Shown piece after piece: positions 10,414 to 21,094 of a stretch of DNA of 64,000 nucleotides; position 1 is the stretch's first letter, and the number at the start of each line of letters is the position of its first letter. The DNA is from Karstenula rhodostoma CBS 690.94. Its lineage: Eukaryota; Ascomycota; Dothideomycetes; Pleosporales; Didymosphaeriaceae. The stretch is taken from the NCBI GenBank assembly GCA_010093485.1, contig MU001496.1, positions 1,493,666-1,557,665 on the forward strand, given 5' to 3'. A program made the translations under genes and the position numbers. The notes under the pieces are model-generated. The model had not been told where the DNA came from, searched no databases, and saw only the letters and a list, made by a program, of their open reading frames with translations.

Positions 10414-13400
10414 ATGGGGCGTCTCTTCCCAAGATCCGCCTTTCGTCCAGTACTCAGCTTGCAGGACAAGAAAATACTCTCAAAATTCGAGACGCAGGCC
10501 AAGACTCTAAAGGCGACCAGGGGGAGATCTCTCTCTGACCGCGAAAAACGCCAACTTGAATGGCTTGTCAGGGCTCAGGAATGCATAAGGGCAGGTTTGT
10601 TGACTGTAGCCCAAGTGAAAAATCTCAGGCCGTATCGCAAATTGACTCCAACCGCCCAATTCCAGCAGTTGGAGAAGGACCACACGAAAATCCGCAGGCA
10701 CCTCGAGCTCCTCCAAGGCCACACGTTGGATAGAGACGATCATGGCAAGTCTCAGAGCATACTGGATGCGAGTTACCACCAGCTTGGATTGGCGTTGGAA
10801 ACACAACAAGCACAACCAGAGATCCCACTCCAGCAAGCAAACAGTCTACCCTCACAACCCCCAGGAGCGGTGGCAGCATCCATATCCTCACCGGTTGAGA
10901 GACCCCTGGATCCAGAAACAAGACCACAGCCCACTCCACTTCAGCATTCTGGGGATTCGAAGCCGTTCTGGAGAGTATGGGGGTTGAAGAACGCCACCAA
11001 AAGTCGAATTCTTAGTGCACAAGAACGTCTGTTCCGAATTTTTTGGGGAGGTAGTCCTTCTCAGCAAGGTATCTTCCCCGGCCGAAATGAGCATGCTCAT
11101 CGCCTCTCAAACTTCTTCACTCGCCGAGACACGCTCTTCTTCCACATGTCCCTGCATCCTTTACGTTTCTATCGGCCGCCCCCAACGATGCACCTAGACC
11201 TCTTTAACGCTGCCACTCGGGTTGCTCGCATAGAAGAAATACTTGGCTACAGGTTTGGGAACAAAATGCTCTGCTTAGAGGCCCTTAAAGGTTCCAGGCT
11301 CGACATCCCCTTGTACTGGCAAGGAGTCGTCACGCCCGTCGCGGATAACCAGAGACTCGCTCTGATAGGCGATCGCGTGCTAGGATTAGCTGTAACTAGC
11401 ATGTGGTGGAATACGAATTTGCCACCCTCAGCCTATCACGATGTAAGGGTAAAGCTTGAATCACGGACGTCTCTAGCTCTCAGGGCCACACAGCTGGGTA
11501 TCGACGACATGCTTTTCATCGGGTATGCACCAAAATCTGTTGTACACCACGTTGCTGCCGAAACCCTTGAGGCAATTATCGGTGCCGTGTATGTGGATTC
11601 CTACAACAGCTTGTCGGTTGTGCAGGGGGTACTGAAGAAGTTACGATTCGAACACGACCTACACCAGCTTGCAGAGGCATTGAAACCACGGTTAGCCACG
11701 TCCATGGCCGAGTTACCTGCAAGCGCTTCTGCACCCAGTCCTTCGGTCGAACTCACAACTGACTCTGCAACCAATCTTGCAAGCGCTTCTGCAAGCGATT
11801 CTACGTCCGCCTCATCACCCAGTCCGGCACCCAGTTCTGCAATCAAACTCACAACTAATTCAGCAACCGATTCAGCAAGAATTGACCCAGCCGTACTCCC
11901 AGAAGAAGACCTGCCGGCAGCTCCGAGTTCGGAGGGGGTCTGCGCAGTCCGCGGGCTTCCTCAATCTGAGCAAATAGCACAGCTGTTTAGGTTGAGGTTG
12001 AATTACGAAAGATGGCTCGCTGGTAATCATCGGTATGAAGTTGCACACAGGAACAGGAGACATCTTGACGAAATCAAGCTTCAACTGAAGGATCTTGGAG
12101 TCGCAACAGCGGAGTACGAAGCATATAGACATGACCGCTTGATTCAGGAGAAGGGCTTCGCGAGTCAGTATAACAGACTTCAATGCCACATGGTAGAGCT
12201 TAGGGAGCTGCTAAATTCCGAAAACCTGAGCTTACAACGTCACCGCGTTATTGAGCAGCGACTCCGGTTGGTGCGGCATAGGGCGGCGTACATTGGCCCG
12301 TCGGCTGACTTCGATGGTATCACGGGAGACGAGAACGTGAAGATTGGCGAAGGCATCGTAGCTAGCGATGACCCTGCCAGTATAGAAGACGCCTATCTTT
12401 TACACGAGGCCACAATTGGAAGGATCGCCTTCTCTGAGATATCTACGCTTATGACGCAAGCTGCATCCAGATCCATAGCGATCGAAGATGCGGTTTGTGA
12501 CTTGCTAGAAGAGCATCACAACCACTGGGTATTGATATACAATACGAAGTCGCAACTTGACCTTGCACAATCTCAACAGACCATCAGAGACCTCAAGAGG
12601 AAACAACAGCGCTTGGAAAGAAGGATAACTAAGTCCTTCGTGCAATTTCCGTCATTGAAGGCCGAAGCATCACGTGGTGCTTGGCGAGCGCTCCTCGAGC
12701 TCGCTTTCAAGAATGACCCGCAACGTTTGCAAAGAATCGTAAAACTATGGAAGTCGCTGACACCGTTGAGTCACGATCACAGCAGAGAGCTATCCGACGA
12801 TGAGCAATGCAAAGAAGATGAGGGAAATGAAAAGACAGCAAGGGAAGAGTTGGATATGGAGAAGCCTCAAGAGCAGAAGACGGCAATCGAAGCACATTGT
12901 GAAGACCAGGAGATACAAGAATCGAATGACGAGCTGTCTTGCCGGGATACGCTAGAAAAGGTGGAGCAGCAACAGGAGCAGCAACGGGAAGATGAGGCAA
13001 AGGATGGTGCCGCAGGAGCGGGGTCGCAAGAGATTACGATGCCAGAGGCGGAGCTCATAGAGCATGGACTGGAGGCCGAAAAGACAGAAGGCGGTGCTGA
13101 GGAGAATGGTGTCAGGGCGGAGCGCTTGATGACTTGGATATCAAGAGATCACATTCATATACAATTTTACTTCCATAAGGCAAATCAGGGGCATCAATTG
13201 CCGTCCAAACCCACACTTCTGGATTACCTCAATGCCAAAGGACTTGCTCTGAACCTGACCAAGGAGGACGAGTTCAACATCAAGCGCTTCTTGGCTTGGG
13301 TAGATGTCCAGATATCTCTGATCAAGCTTCGCCCAGATATGCATAAAATCTCGGGTACATATCTGAACCGCCTCAAAACTAAAGGGTTGATACGCTCGGA

Positions 13401-14775
13401 TGTCAAGTTTCTCCCCTGGCATGAGCTGTATAAAGAGGCTTGTCGAAATGAGAAACCCGTCCAAGTCATCACGATGTTGGAGAATAATCTGCTTGTGTCA
13501 GAATCAAAGTCAGAAAGAAATTCAACGAAGGATACCCAGGAGGATACCCAACAGGATGTCGAGGACGCTGTAACTAACATGGAGCCGGTTACTACTAAGA
13601 CACCCGTTTGGCACCCCACCGAGTTCATTGATCGAGTTTTGCCGCGGCTTGCCCAAGCTCGCGAAGCATCACATTTGACTAAGACACCCGACCAGGATTC
13701 GTCTTCCTATGTACTCTGGAAGACTTCCCAACAACACGAACTCTTTCTTGTACGTCACGAAGCACAACGGGTTGGGGATATGGACCCGGACACTACACTG
13801 CTGGGCGTGCTCAAAGCCAAAAAGCTAGTACATGAAGACCTCCCGCATATTCCATGGAGATATTTGCATAGGCAGGCTGAACAAGGCGAGAGCATATTAG
13901 CGTTGTTGGGCAGATTGCCGTTCCTTTCTCGAGCGAGCCAATCTGCTGAAGTAATCTTGGGGCACTGGATAGCCATTCAGCGGAAAAATCTCACCACGGG
14001 CCTAAATTTCGATCCATCGCCCACGAAGGCGAAACTAATGTGGAAATTGCAGGCAAAAGGGTTGGTACATCCAGACGTGACGGGAATGCCGTGGGAGCGA
14101 CTACTTCACCAAATCGGAAACGAAAATCTCTTCGAGTACCTGAAGAAGCACCCGCTTACTCCATCAACATTTCCACCTATTGAAAACACAACCAGCCCAA
14201 AGGATGATTCAGTAAAGGAGACGTCGCGACCGGAAACAGTCGACGCTGGATTTGCAACATCTAAGGAGCAAATTCCTAAGGAGTCCACCGACGAACAGCC
14301 GAAGAACGAGCGGCTCGATACATTACCTGTGATAGGCTGGACTTGTGAATACCCAGGATTGGTGCCGGAAAAAAGAGAGCCGCCACCGAGAAAGCCGACA
14401 CCGAGTTTTCACTCGCGAAACTTACCGTTCCGGACCGACGAAGAAGTAGTCCCCCGCAGCGCTCGAGCCGGCGATCGAAGAACAGAAACACGCGGAAGTA
14501 TCCATGGAGATCGCGGAGCCGGCAGCAGAGGGAGTATCCCCCCCATCCTCAATCCTCGACCCATCCAAATTCCTCGACCCATCCAAGTTCCTCGAACCAT
14601 CCAAGTTCCTCACTCTCGACATCGCCCTCCTGGCACTAAACGTCTCGAGCCAACACATCGTCGATTCACCCAGTCCGATGAGGAAGACCGGTCTCCGACA
14701 AAGGTACGTCAAGTCTTCGGGAGGACGCGGAAAGGAACTAGTTCGTCAGGAGACCGGTCATGGCGGTGGAAGTAG
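10414..14775 (+). CDS. large protein: degenerate RNase III-like domain plus four novel C-terminal modules
   Basis: Single-exon ORF of 1453 aa; the first ATG of the frame is at 10414. A basic start (MGRLFPRSAFRPVLS) could target mitochondria. Residues ~260-415 resemble an RNase III endonuclease domain: RLALIGDRVLGLA matches signature [E]RLEFLGDxVL and AAETLEAIIGAVYVD matches xADxLEAxxGAxYxD. Of the four metal ligands, Asp320 and Glu386 are kept, but the first Glu is Ala316 and the third Asp is Glu383, so activity is doubtful. A Ser/Ala/Pro linker (~430-490) has two internal repeats. Residues ~530-760 are helical and charged. From 905 to 1233 come four copies of a ~50-residue module (Trp at 908, 962, 1102, 1185; K-G/K-L at 942, 990, 1136, 1215; Pro-Trp at 1001, 1147, 1226). 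The tail is basic and disordered with PRPIQ repeats. No double-stranded RNA-binding domain is visible. Function unknown. Confidence 0.8.
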   Translation: MGRLFPRSAFRPVLSLQDKKILSKFETQAKTLKATRGRSLSDREKRQLEWLVRAQECIRAGLLTVAQVKNLRPYRKLTPTAQFQQLEKDHTKIRRHLELLQGHTLDRDDHGKSQSILDASYHQLGLALETQQAQPEIPLQQANSLPSQPPGAVAASISSPVERPLDPETRPQPTPLQHSGDSKPFWRVWGLKNATKSRILSAQERLFRIFWGGSPSQQGIFPGRNEHAHRLSNFFTRRDTLFFHMSLHPLRFYRPPPTMHLDLFNAATRVARIEEILGYRFGNKMLCLEALKGSRLDIPLYWQGVVTPVADNQRLALIGDRVLGLAVTSMWWNTNLPPSAYHDVRVKLESRTSLALRATQLGIDDMLFIGYAPKSVVHHVAAETLEAIIGAVYVDSYNSLSVVQGVLKKLRFEHDLHQLAEALKPRLATSMAELPASASAPSPSVELTTDSATNLASASASDSTSASSPSPAPSSAIKLTTNSATDSARIDPAVLPEEDLPAAPSSEGVCAVRGLPQSEQIAQLFRLRLNYERWLAGNHRYEVAHRNRRHLDEIKLQLKDLGVATAEYEAYRHDRLIQEKGFASQYNRLQCHMVELRELLNSENLSLQRHRVIEQRLRLVRHRAAYIGPSADFDGITGDENVKIGEGIVASDDPASIEDAYLLHEATIGRIAFSEISTLMTQAASRSIAIEDAVCDLLEEHHNHWVLIYNTKSQLDLAQSQQTIRDLKRKQQRLERRITKSFVQFPSLKAEASRGAWRALLELAFKNDPQRLQRIVKLWKSLTPLSHDHSRELSDDEQCKEDEGNEKTAREELDMEKPQEQKTAIEAHCEDQEIQESNDELSCRDTLEKVEQQQEQQREDEAKDGAAGAGSQEITMPEAELIEHGLEAEKTEGGAEENGVRAERLMTWISRDHIHIQFYFHKANQGHQLPSKPTLLDYLNAKGLALNLTKEDEFNIKRFLAWVDVQISLIKLRPDMHKISGTYLNRLKTKGLIRSDVKFLPWHELYKEACRNEKPVQVITMLENNLLVSESKSERNSTKDTQEDTQQDVEDAVTNMEPVTTKTPVWHPTEFIDRVLPRLAQAREASHLTKTPDQDSSSYVLWKTSQQHELFLVRHEAQRVGDMDPDTTLLGVLKAKKLVHEDLPHIPWRYLHRQAEQGESILALLGRLPFLSRASQSAEVILGHWIAIQRKNLTTGLNFDPSPTKAKLMWKLQAKGLVHPDVTGMPWERLLHQIGNENLFEYLKKHPLTPSTFPPIENTTSPKDDSVKETSRPETVDAGFATSKEQIPKESTDEQPKNERLDTLPVIGWTCEYPGLVPEKREPPPRKPTPSFHSRNLPFRTDEEVVPRSARAGDRRTETRGSIHGDRGAGSRGSIPPILNPRPIQIPRPIQVPRTIQVPHSRHRPPGTKRLEPTHRRFTQSDEEDRSPTKVRQVFGRTRKGTSSSGDRSWRWK
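14560..14613 (+). repeat. tandem repeat encoding PRPIQ units
   Basis: Three near-identical 18-base units (cctcgacccatccaaatt-like) in tandem inside the 3' end of the large repeat-protein gene. They encode PRPIQIP, PRPIQVP and PRTIQVP. Confidence 0.75.
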
Positions 14776-15041
14776 GAGGTATGGTAATTGGTTGGACATT
14801 CGGGTTTTGCATTTGCATCTCGCGCGTGCATTTTATTTTGTTGAAATCGTTTCTGGGTCTTGGGCGTTTTGTGTGTTTGGGGTGAGTGCATTTTATTTGT
14901 TACTGTACTTGTTTATTATACGATAGAAAATAGTGAAGAAACGGCGTTATGGTTGTAAAGAAATACTTTACTGTGTGATATGTTCGGTGGATGGTGATTG
15001 TTGCGTGACTTGTGTGCTCTGGAGGAACGGCATCATGGCTG

Positions 15042-17286
15042 TCAGAGCGAGTTCCACCACTCAAAAAGCTTGTTGGACGCTCTCCCGATCCATGGAACAA
15101 GTTTGGCAAAGAATTCCCCGATCCATTCCAAAGCTTTGCTGAACAGAGATTGGATGAGTGCAGGAAGCTTACGGAGAAAAGATTGGCTGGAAGCGAGAAG
15201 CTTCCCGGCCGCTTTTTGAATGAGTGACTTGTGTAGAAGCCAAGCTATTGTGCCGTTCAAGACAGATGTCACAGCGAAGACCGTGGAGAAGAGTCCCCAA
15301 GCTAGGTTGTCGCTTTTGGGTTTAACGAAGTCCATGCTGAAGATGGCGGCGGTGAAGAGCAGTGGAAATGCGACATACTGAAGTGGTCTTTGTTCAGTAT
15401 GAGTGTTGGGCGTTGACGTTGAGAGACTCACTACGGTCATTTGGGTTAAGATTCGGATATTTTCACCTTGCGTTATTGCCGTTTCGGTCTGGCTGAGACT
15501 GGAAACTGTATGGAACTGTGGAGTGTATTAATATCTGCGAGCCAAGAATCGAAGCCGTGCATGGCTTGGAACATACATTCTCAATCCTGGACTTGAACTT
15601 TGCTCGTTGAGTGAGCAAGAGACTACGCAATCTTTCGAGTTCTCCTATACTTTGTATGATACCGTTAAAGAGGCGCGAGTAAGTAGGTATGCTATTTGCG
15701 TCGTTGCTGCGCGCTTCTGGTGAAAAGAAAGAATTTTGAGTCCTGCGAAACGATTCCCATGCATCTATCGTACTACTAATGGAATCGCTGAAGTTTTGAA
15801 TGGTCTCAAGCACGTCGCTGAGAGTTTGTGTGTGTCCGCTACGATCTGACATGAATTCGGGAGTCCGCACCTACTCATTGTGAGCAATCTTGATGCCGAA
15901 AGAGTAAGCTGCGCCTTATTGGCCGCCATCGTCTTCGTCAAAATCTGGCTCTCTCGGCATGGACGTATCGACAGAAAGGCTGGGCAACAACTGACTCACA
16001 TATGACTCCATGCGCTTGCTGAAGGTTCCAACCAATGCTGTGTACTCGTGGACTACTTGCGTTAAACGTACGTCCAGCTGTGTTAACCAATACTCTCGAG
16101 GATCGGAAGACAAAGTGAGATTATGTTTCAATGTCGGAGGATCCAAACGAAGTACGAGATTTGTTCCCGGATCAAGCACAGGGTCGAGATACTTTTCGTA
16201 GTAGAGCTCCGACCCAAAGAACGTGTCGACGAGGAAGATTTCGGTCCAAAACGAGTCATCAGGACCCCAGCAGATTGACGATATCTGAGCTTCGTGATAA
16301 CAAATCTCATCAGGATCTTTTGATTGTTGCTGAAGGGGGAGAATCTCGGACTTTCGCAGACGTTTCCCAGCTATCGTGCGATGGTCTTTAACAGAGCATC
16401 CGATGCGCATAGCATAATATGGTATATGGAACTCTAGAAAGAAACCCCATGTCTGGCAGAAGTCAGCTCTCGTCCTCGAAAAGTACACCGATTTGCGGGC
16501 GCATGGGTTGAGGTAGTGCGCAGATCCCATGTATCGTCAGAAAATCGTGGACTCATTATAATGAATGGGCTCTGATTGGTGATTACGTACTGTCGCGGCC
16601 GAGAATATGCAATCTCGTGTCAGGTATCGATGCATCATATTTCGCACAGGTATTGTGGATCTCAGAGCAACGGCGGAAGCCAAGACGATAGCGGTGGCTG
16701 AGGTCAAATCAGGAAGAAACCTGAACATGTCAGAAGTGCAGTGATTAACAAGAAGTTCACCTACAGAACTCGTCTTTCTGCCATACGATCTAGGCTACTC
16801 CGCTGTAATAGGATGAGTGCCACAATGCAATATGTTTACTTCGGATAATATCATTACCTGTTCGTGAAGACTGTCGTAGAGCTTCGAAGCGGTCATATTA
16901 CCAGAACAAGTGATCTCGCCCGTGCATCTACTTCCAGCTATATTTGCGCACCGTGTATGGTCGTGGCGATCCTCTAACAGACCGGCAATGCCTGTGCTGA
17001 AGACTGAATGTCGGACATCGATCTCGATAGAACGAGCACTTCCGCTTGGTAACTTAGAGATAGTTTCCTCTAGAAACTCTTTCAATACTCGGCGTTGGTG
17101 CGGGATGGGTCCGGTCAGTCTGGTATATCCGCGCTCCATGAACCTCTTGATGATCTCTGACACCGAGTGCTGTGAAGAACAGAGCCGCCAATCTTCAGCT
17201 TCGTGAGCCTGGTCATTACGCCGAGTGAACTTGTCCCATGGATCATCAACGTGATGTGGTTGAGAACGTCTCGGCTGTGGAGCCAT
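15042..17286 (-). CDS. CorA-like membrane protein (fungal Mg2+-transporter-like family)
   Basis: Seven exons on the minus strand: 17286-16858, 16802-16765, 16720-16591, 16452-16000, 15870-15577, 15515-15432, 15377-15042, giving 587 aa. Introns are 55, 44, 138, 129, 61 and 54 nt and all are GT-AG. The layout is that of fungal CorA-like proteins: a cytosolic alpha/beta part, a long helix (SISSTIDAWESFRRTQNSFF), the conserved TETAITQGENIRILTQMTV stretch before TM1, TM1 (YVAFPLLFTAAIFSM), then TM2 (WGLFSTVFAVTSVL). The canonical Gly-Met-Asn after TM1 is replaced by Ser-Met-Asp, so magnesium transport is not assured. Exon 2 is only 38 nt. Convergent with the repeat-protein gene. The model rests on frame and family pattern without transcripts. 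Confidence 0.8.
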
Positions 17287-19034
17287 TATGGATAACTTTG
17301 GGACCAGCAGTGTTTAAGCTGTAGGCGTGAAGCCCACGCGCCCCGCGATGTCGCAGCCCCCATCTCGTTCGCTTAGTTGCTGATAACCAAATGCAAGGCT
17401 GAAACGCGCCCGAAGCGTTATAGGTGGAATAGAAGAAGTCGGGAAGGCTGAGGCTGAGGTCGCTGATGCCTCAGCGAATGGTCATTGGTTCGCGTATTCC
17501 TGTTTGGTCAAGCGCCGTTGGGCTTCTCAGCGTCGGCAAAAGCGTCAAGAGCTTGTGACCTTCATTAGAGCTTTGCAAGCCCAGTCCCTTGCTAAAGAAC
17601 ATCATCTAGAGATATATTTACAGCCACGGAGCCCTATGGTCAGTGTTCCTCCGATTTCATACTTTGCTAACGCACGACTTAACGAAAGCCGAGAACAGCC
17701 TACATTAACGCTTGCACCTGTATGCTACAAGATCGACAAAGAAATACATCCTACCCATTCATGTGAAATTCGAACCTGTTCACATGCGGTTTCTCATGTA
17801 CGCGAGCCCACGATCCGCTACAGTGTAAGTAACGGGCCGCAGACGGGTCTTCGCTGCTAACACTGATAGTTACCTTGCCAAGATGGTGATAGATCTAAGC
17901 AGCCACCTGATTTTTTTAGTTCTACATTTCTTGTGTTTGCTCATGAGGAACCCACACATGGCGATCCGGTAACTGTAAAGAATCCTAGACGCCTTCTACT
18001 ACTAACATCAGTAGATACCCTTACAGTATGGCCCTCCAAGATCTGTTTGGTATTGTGTATGGTTTCGAGATCGTCGAAAATATCTCATTTGCTAAATCGG
18101 ATAGGGTAACTGCGGTGATGGCCCTCACTCCATTATGGTAGCAACTGTATGCTCATCATGCGGTCATACCAAAGACGGATGTTGTACAGACTCGACCATC
18201 TGAGATCAGCTGTCTAAACGCCCTGTTTTGGGAGTATCTGAAGTTGATGAGGATCATACATACAGGAAGCGAACAAGCGTCAACCTGAATCTTATAGATC
18301 TGACTGTATGTTAATCAGTGTTTGACCTCGCAAGCCGCTGAGAAAAGGGCAGCAACAAGCAACTATGGTATCTAAACGTATGCGAGTTACGATAGCCTTG
18401 GTTATACAACTGAAGCGGCTACTTAAAAGTTGGTAGGATCTCAACCAGAAAGAGGCATGTAAATGAGAAGCAAATGAACATTACGCTAAAATTGGTAAAG
18501 CCGGATAATATGGAGAAACACAACTACTATAGATAGGGACAAGTGCTTCATGTCTTTGATTTTCTGAAATTCATTGGAAATCGTCCCGGCAAGGCACTGC
18601 ATCTATGCAAGAGTATATTACTTTTACGCATGCGGCATAAGGAATGCGAGATTGACTTGCAATGTCAAGATGTTTAAGGCTCCGGTTGTATTCCCACTAC
18701 TAGAACAAGACAACGTACTATATCCAGAAACACAAAAGAAAATGTAGAGAATTGGCTATACAACCATGATGTATTTAATTCCGGTAACTGAAAACCTGCG
18801 TTATGGTGTTTCTATCGTATTTGGCCAATCAGAGGGTTCCTGATTAGTGTCCAATGACATCGCACCTGCTCGGCCCACAATATTGCACTTTGCCTACGCA
18901 TGACTCTTTCACGTTCACAACCCCTCGTACGCTTACCTATTCCGAAAGTGTGCCGAATCAATATGCCAGTTCCAGACTGAGCGCGTGCAACTGCCTTCAC
19001 AGCTATCACTCCAATCAACCATTAGTCCTCGAAG
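17287..19034. other. divergent intergenic region between CorA-like gene and TRM11
   Basis: About 1.75 kb holding both promoters. One plus-strand frame stays open over 17504-17860 but begins with TTG and matches nothing I know. From 17880 to 18800 the DNA is AT-richer with many stops in all frames. No repeat or RNA gene recognised. Confidence 0.45.
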
Positions 19035-20561
19035 ATGCCCGATTACCTCGTGCGACTTGTGCAGATGCACGAGAGCTTTCGCCAAGCGGAACTCCAGGCT
19101 CTCGCAGATGTTGTTGAAGTACCTATCGAATTCGTGAAATACGAAGATGAGGTTCGTGAACGTTGCTGCAATTTTCTGTTGCTGTCTTATGACCTACAAT
19201 TTCACTTTATCTAACAACACCAGTCTCCTTTTTGCATCGTCCGTCTGCCTTCGGATGCGTCAGCCAAAGCGGTCATTTCGCGGAGTCTGCTGTCCCAAGG
19301 CATTTACGAACTTTGGGGACAGGGTGCAACATACGATGCGCTGCATAAGTCCGTGAAGGAGATTTCCAATGCCAAATGGGCTCAATACGACTCAGTCCCC
19401 TTCCGCTTCACTCTGGACTGCTTTCGTGGAACGCGAGACAACGCGGAGCAACGCGAGATCATTGATTCATTCTCCTACCTAGGCTTCAAAGGACCGATCC
19501 GGATGCGGGAGGCCGATGCCTCATTCAAGGTATTTGAAGAGTACGGCGGAAAGGCAGCAGGACCCAAGTACGCGTACCTAGGCCGTTTCGTGGCTGCATC
19601 TGGCCGTGACGCAAAGACGACATACGACCTGAAGAAGCGCCACTACATCAGTACCACTTCCATGGACGCCGAGCTTGCGCTTGTAACAGCCAACATGGCG
19701 CTTGCGGCTCCTGGCAAGCTGTTTTACGATCCATTCATGGGAACCGGTGGTTTCCCCATTGCATGCGCTCACTTTGGAGCGGTAGTCTGCGGCAGTGATA
19801 TCGACGGCCGTAGCATCCGTGGAACTGGCGGTAGTGCGAGAAGGGGCCAAACCGACAAGTTTGACGTCCAAGACAATTTCAAGCAATACGGTCTGGAGTC
19901 GAGGTACCTCGGAGCCTTCGTATCTGATCTCACAAACACGCCCTTCAGATTATTGCAACACAGCAATTCTGCAAGCAGAGGTGGATATCTGGACGGCATT
20001 GTTTGCGACCCACCCTATGGCATCCGGGAAGGCCTCAAAGTGTTGGGGTCGCGCGATAAGCTCAACGAGCAAGAACGCGCAACGCATGAAGGCCGATACA
20101 AAGACCCGGGCTATATTCCCCCAAGAAAGCCGTATTCCTTCACCGCAATCCAGGACGATATCCTGGCATTCGCAGTTGCGACGCTAGTGGAGAATGGGAG
20201 GCTCAGCATGTGGATGCCCACGGCCAATGACGAGGACGTGGAACTGATCATTCCCACGCACCCGTGCCTGGACATCGTGTCGGTGTGCGTGCAGCCGTTC
20301 AATAAATGGTCGAGAAGACTCTTGACGTATCGCAGACGGGCTGAGTCGGAGATACCCGAGGGCGCGCTGGAATCGATCAAGAAAGAATACGAACAGGGTG
20401 TCAGAGCGGATGAGTTGAACGACTTCCGGAGAAAGTACTTTGAGGGGTTCAAGGAATTTGAGAGGCTTAGACAAGAGCCAAGCACGGATGACACGAACAA
20501 CAAAGCAGACGACAGCAAAGGAGTCAGTGGACGGTGGAGAGAAAATAGTGGGGCCAATTAG
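19035..20561 (+). CDS. TRM11: tRNA (guanine10-N2)-methyltransferase catalytic subunit
   Basis: Catalytic subunit of the Trm11-Trm112 complex that methylates G10 of tRNAs. Exons 19035-19151 and 19224-20561 with a 72-nt intron give 484 aa. The N-terminal THUMP-like part starts MPDYLVRLVQMHESF, and KYAYLGRFVAASGR leads into the methyltransferase fold. SAM-binding motif I is FYDPFMGTGGF, and the catalytic motif IV is CDPPYGIREG, of the (D/N)PPY type for exocyclic amines. The C-terminal FNKWSRRLLTYRR and an acidic/basic tail match fungal Trm11. The length is slightly above yeast Trm11. A partial ankyrin-like ORF follows 65 bases downstream on the same strand. Confidence 0.94.
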
Positions 20562-20626
20562 ATCCATGCGTAACGCCCCTCTCACTGTTCATTGCACAGT
20601 TGTTTCCCCAGTTACCTCGCCCAGGA

Positions 20627-20938
20627 ATGCCCACGCAGCTCGACTACAAGTTAGACACGCAATCCACGCACGCGGAATACCTCGCCGTCTTTCAAGACGC
20701 CGGAGCTGACCTCTTCACCGTCAACGATGAGGGCGAAGGACTTCTGCATGTGACAGCCGGGTGGGCAGATAGTTCCGGATGGAATGGCGACCACAGGAAG
20801 GAGATCATGGCGACATTCAAGGAGCTGTTGGGGGAGGGCTGGATCCGAGGCTGGAGGATGGGGACTGCTGTTGACATCGCGGTTGCGAAGGGGTATACGA
20901 GTGTTGTGGCGCTGTTCAGGGAAGATTGGAAAGCCTGA
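20627..20938 (+). pseudogene. short ankyrin-like ORF, possibly a gene remnant
   Basis: A 103-aa frame starting at ATG 20627, 65 bases after the TRM11 stop. It shows two ankyrin-like units: EYLAVFQDAGADLFTVND...LLHVTA and, after an insert with GWNGDHRKE, TAVDIAVAKGYTSVVALF. Ankyrin proteins usually carry more repeats, and there is little room for a promoter, so this may be the 3' remnant of a longer gene, an exon read through from TRM11, or a real small protein. The frame itself is intact. Confidence 0.4.
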
Positions 20939-21094
20939 TGGGATGAGGTACACTGATGTACCCCAGGGTAGGCAATGCACAGTTTGAATGTACTCAGACT
21001 TTTGTCTTAGTACTGTACACACGCGAGAAATGATCACGACCTGCATATGTTTGTGAAAGCTCGATTCTTCAAATACACAGGTATCAAATTCCCC

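Noticed and set aside
17504..17860. 118-codon plus-strand frame
   Set aside because: Begins with TTG, has no domain, and lies in an otherwise non-coding divergent region.
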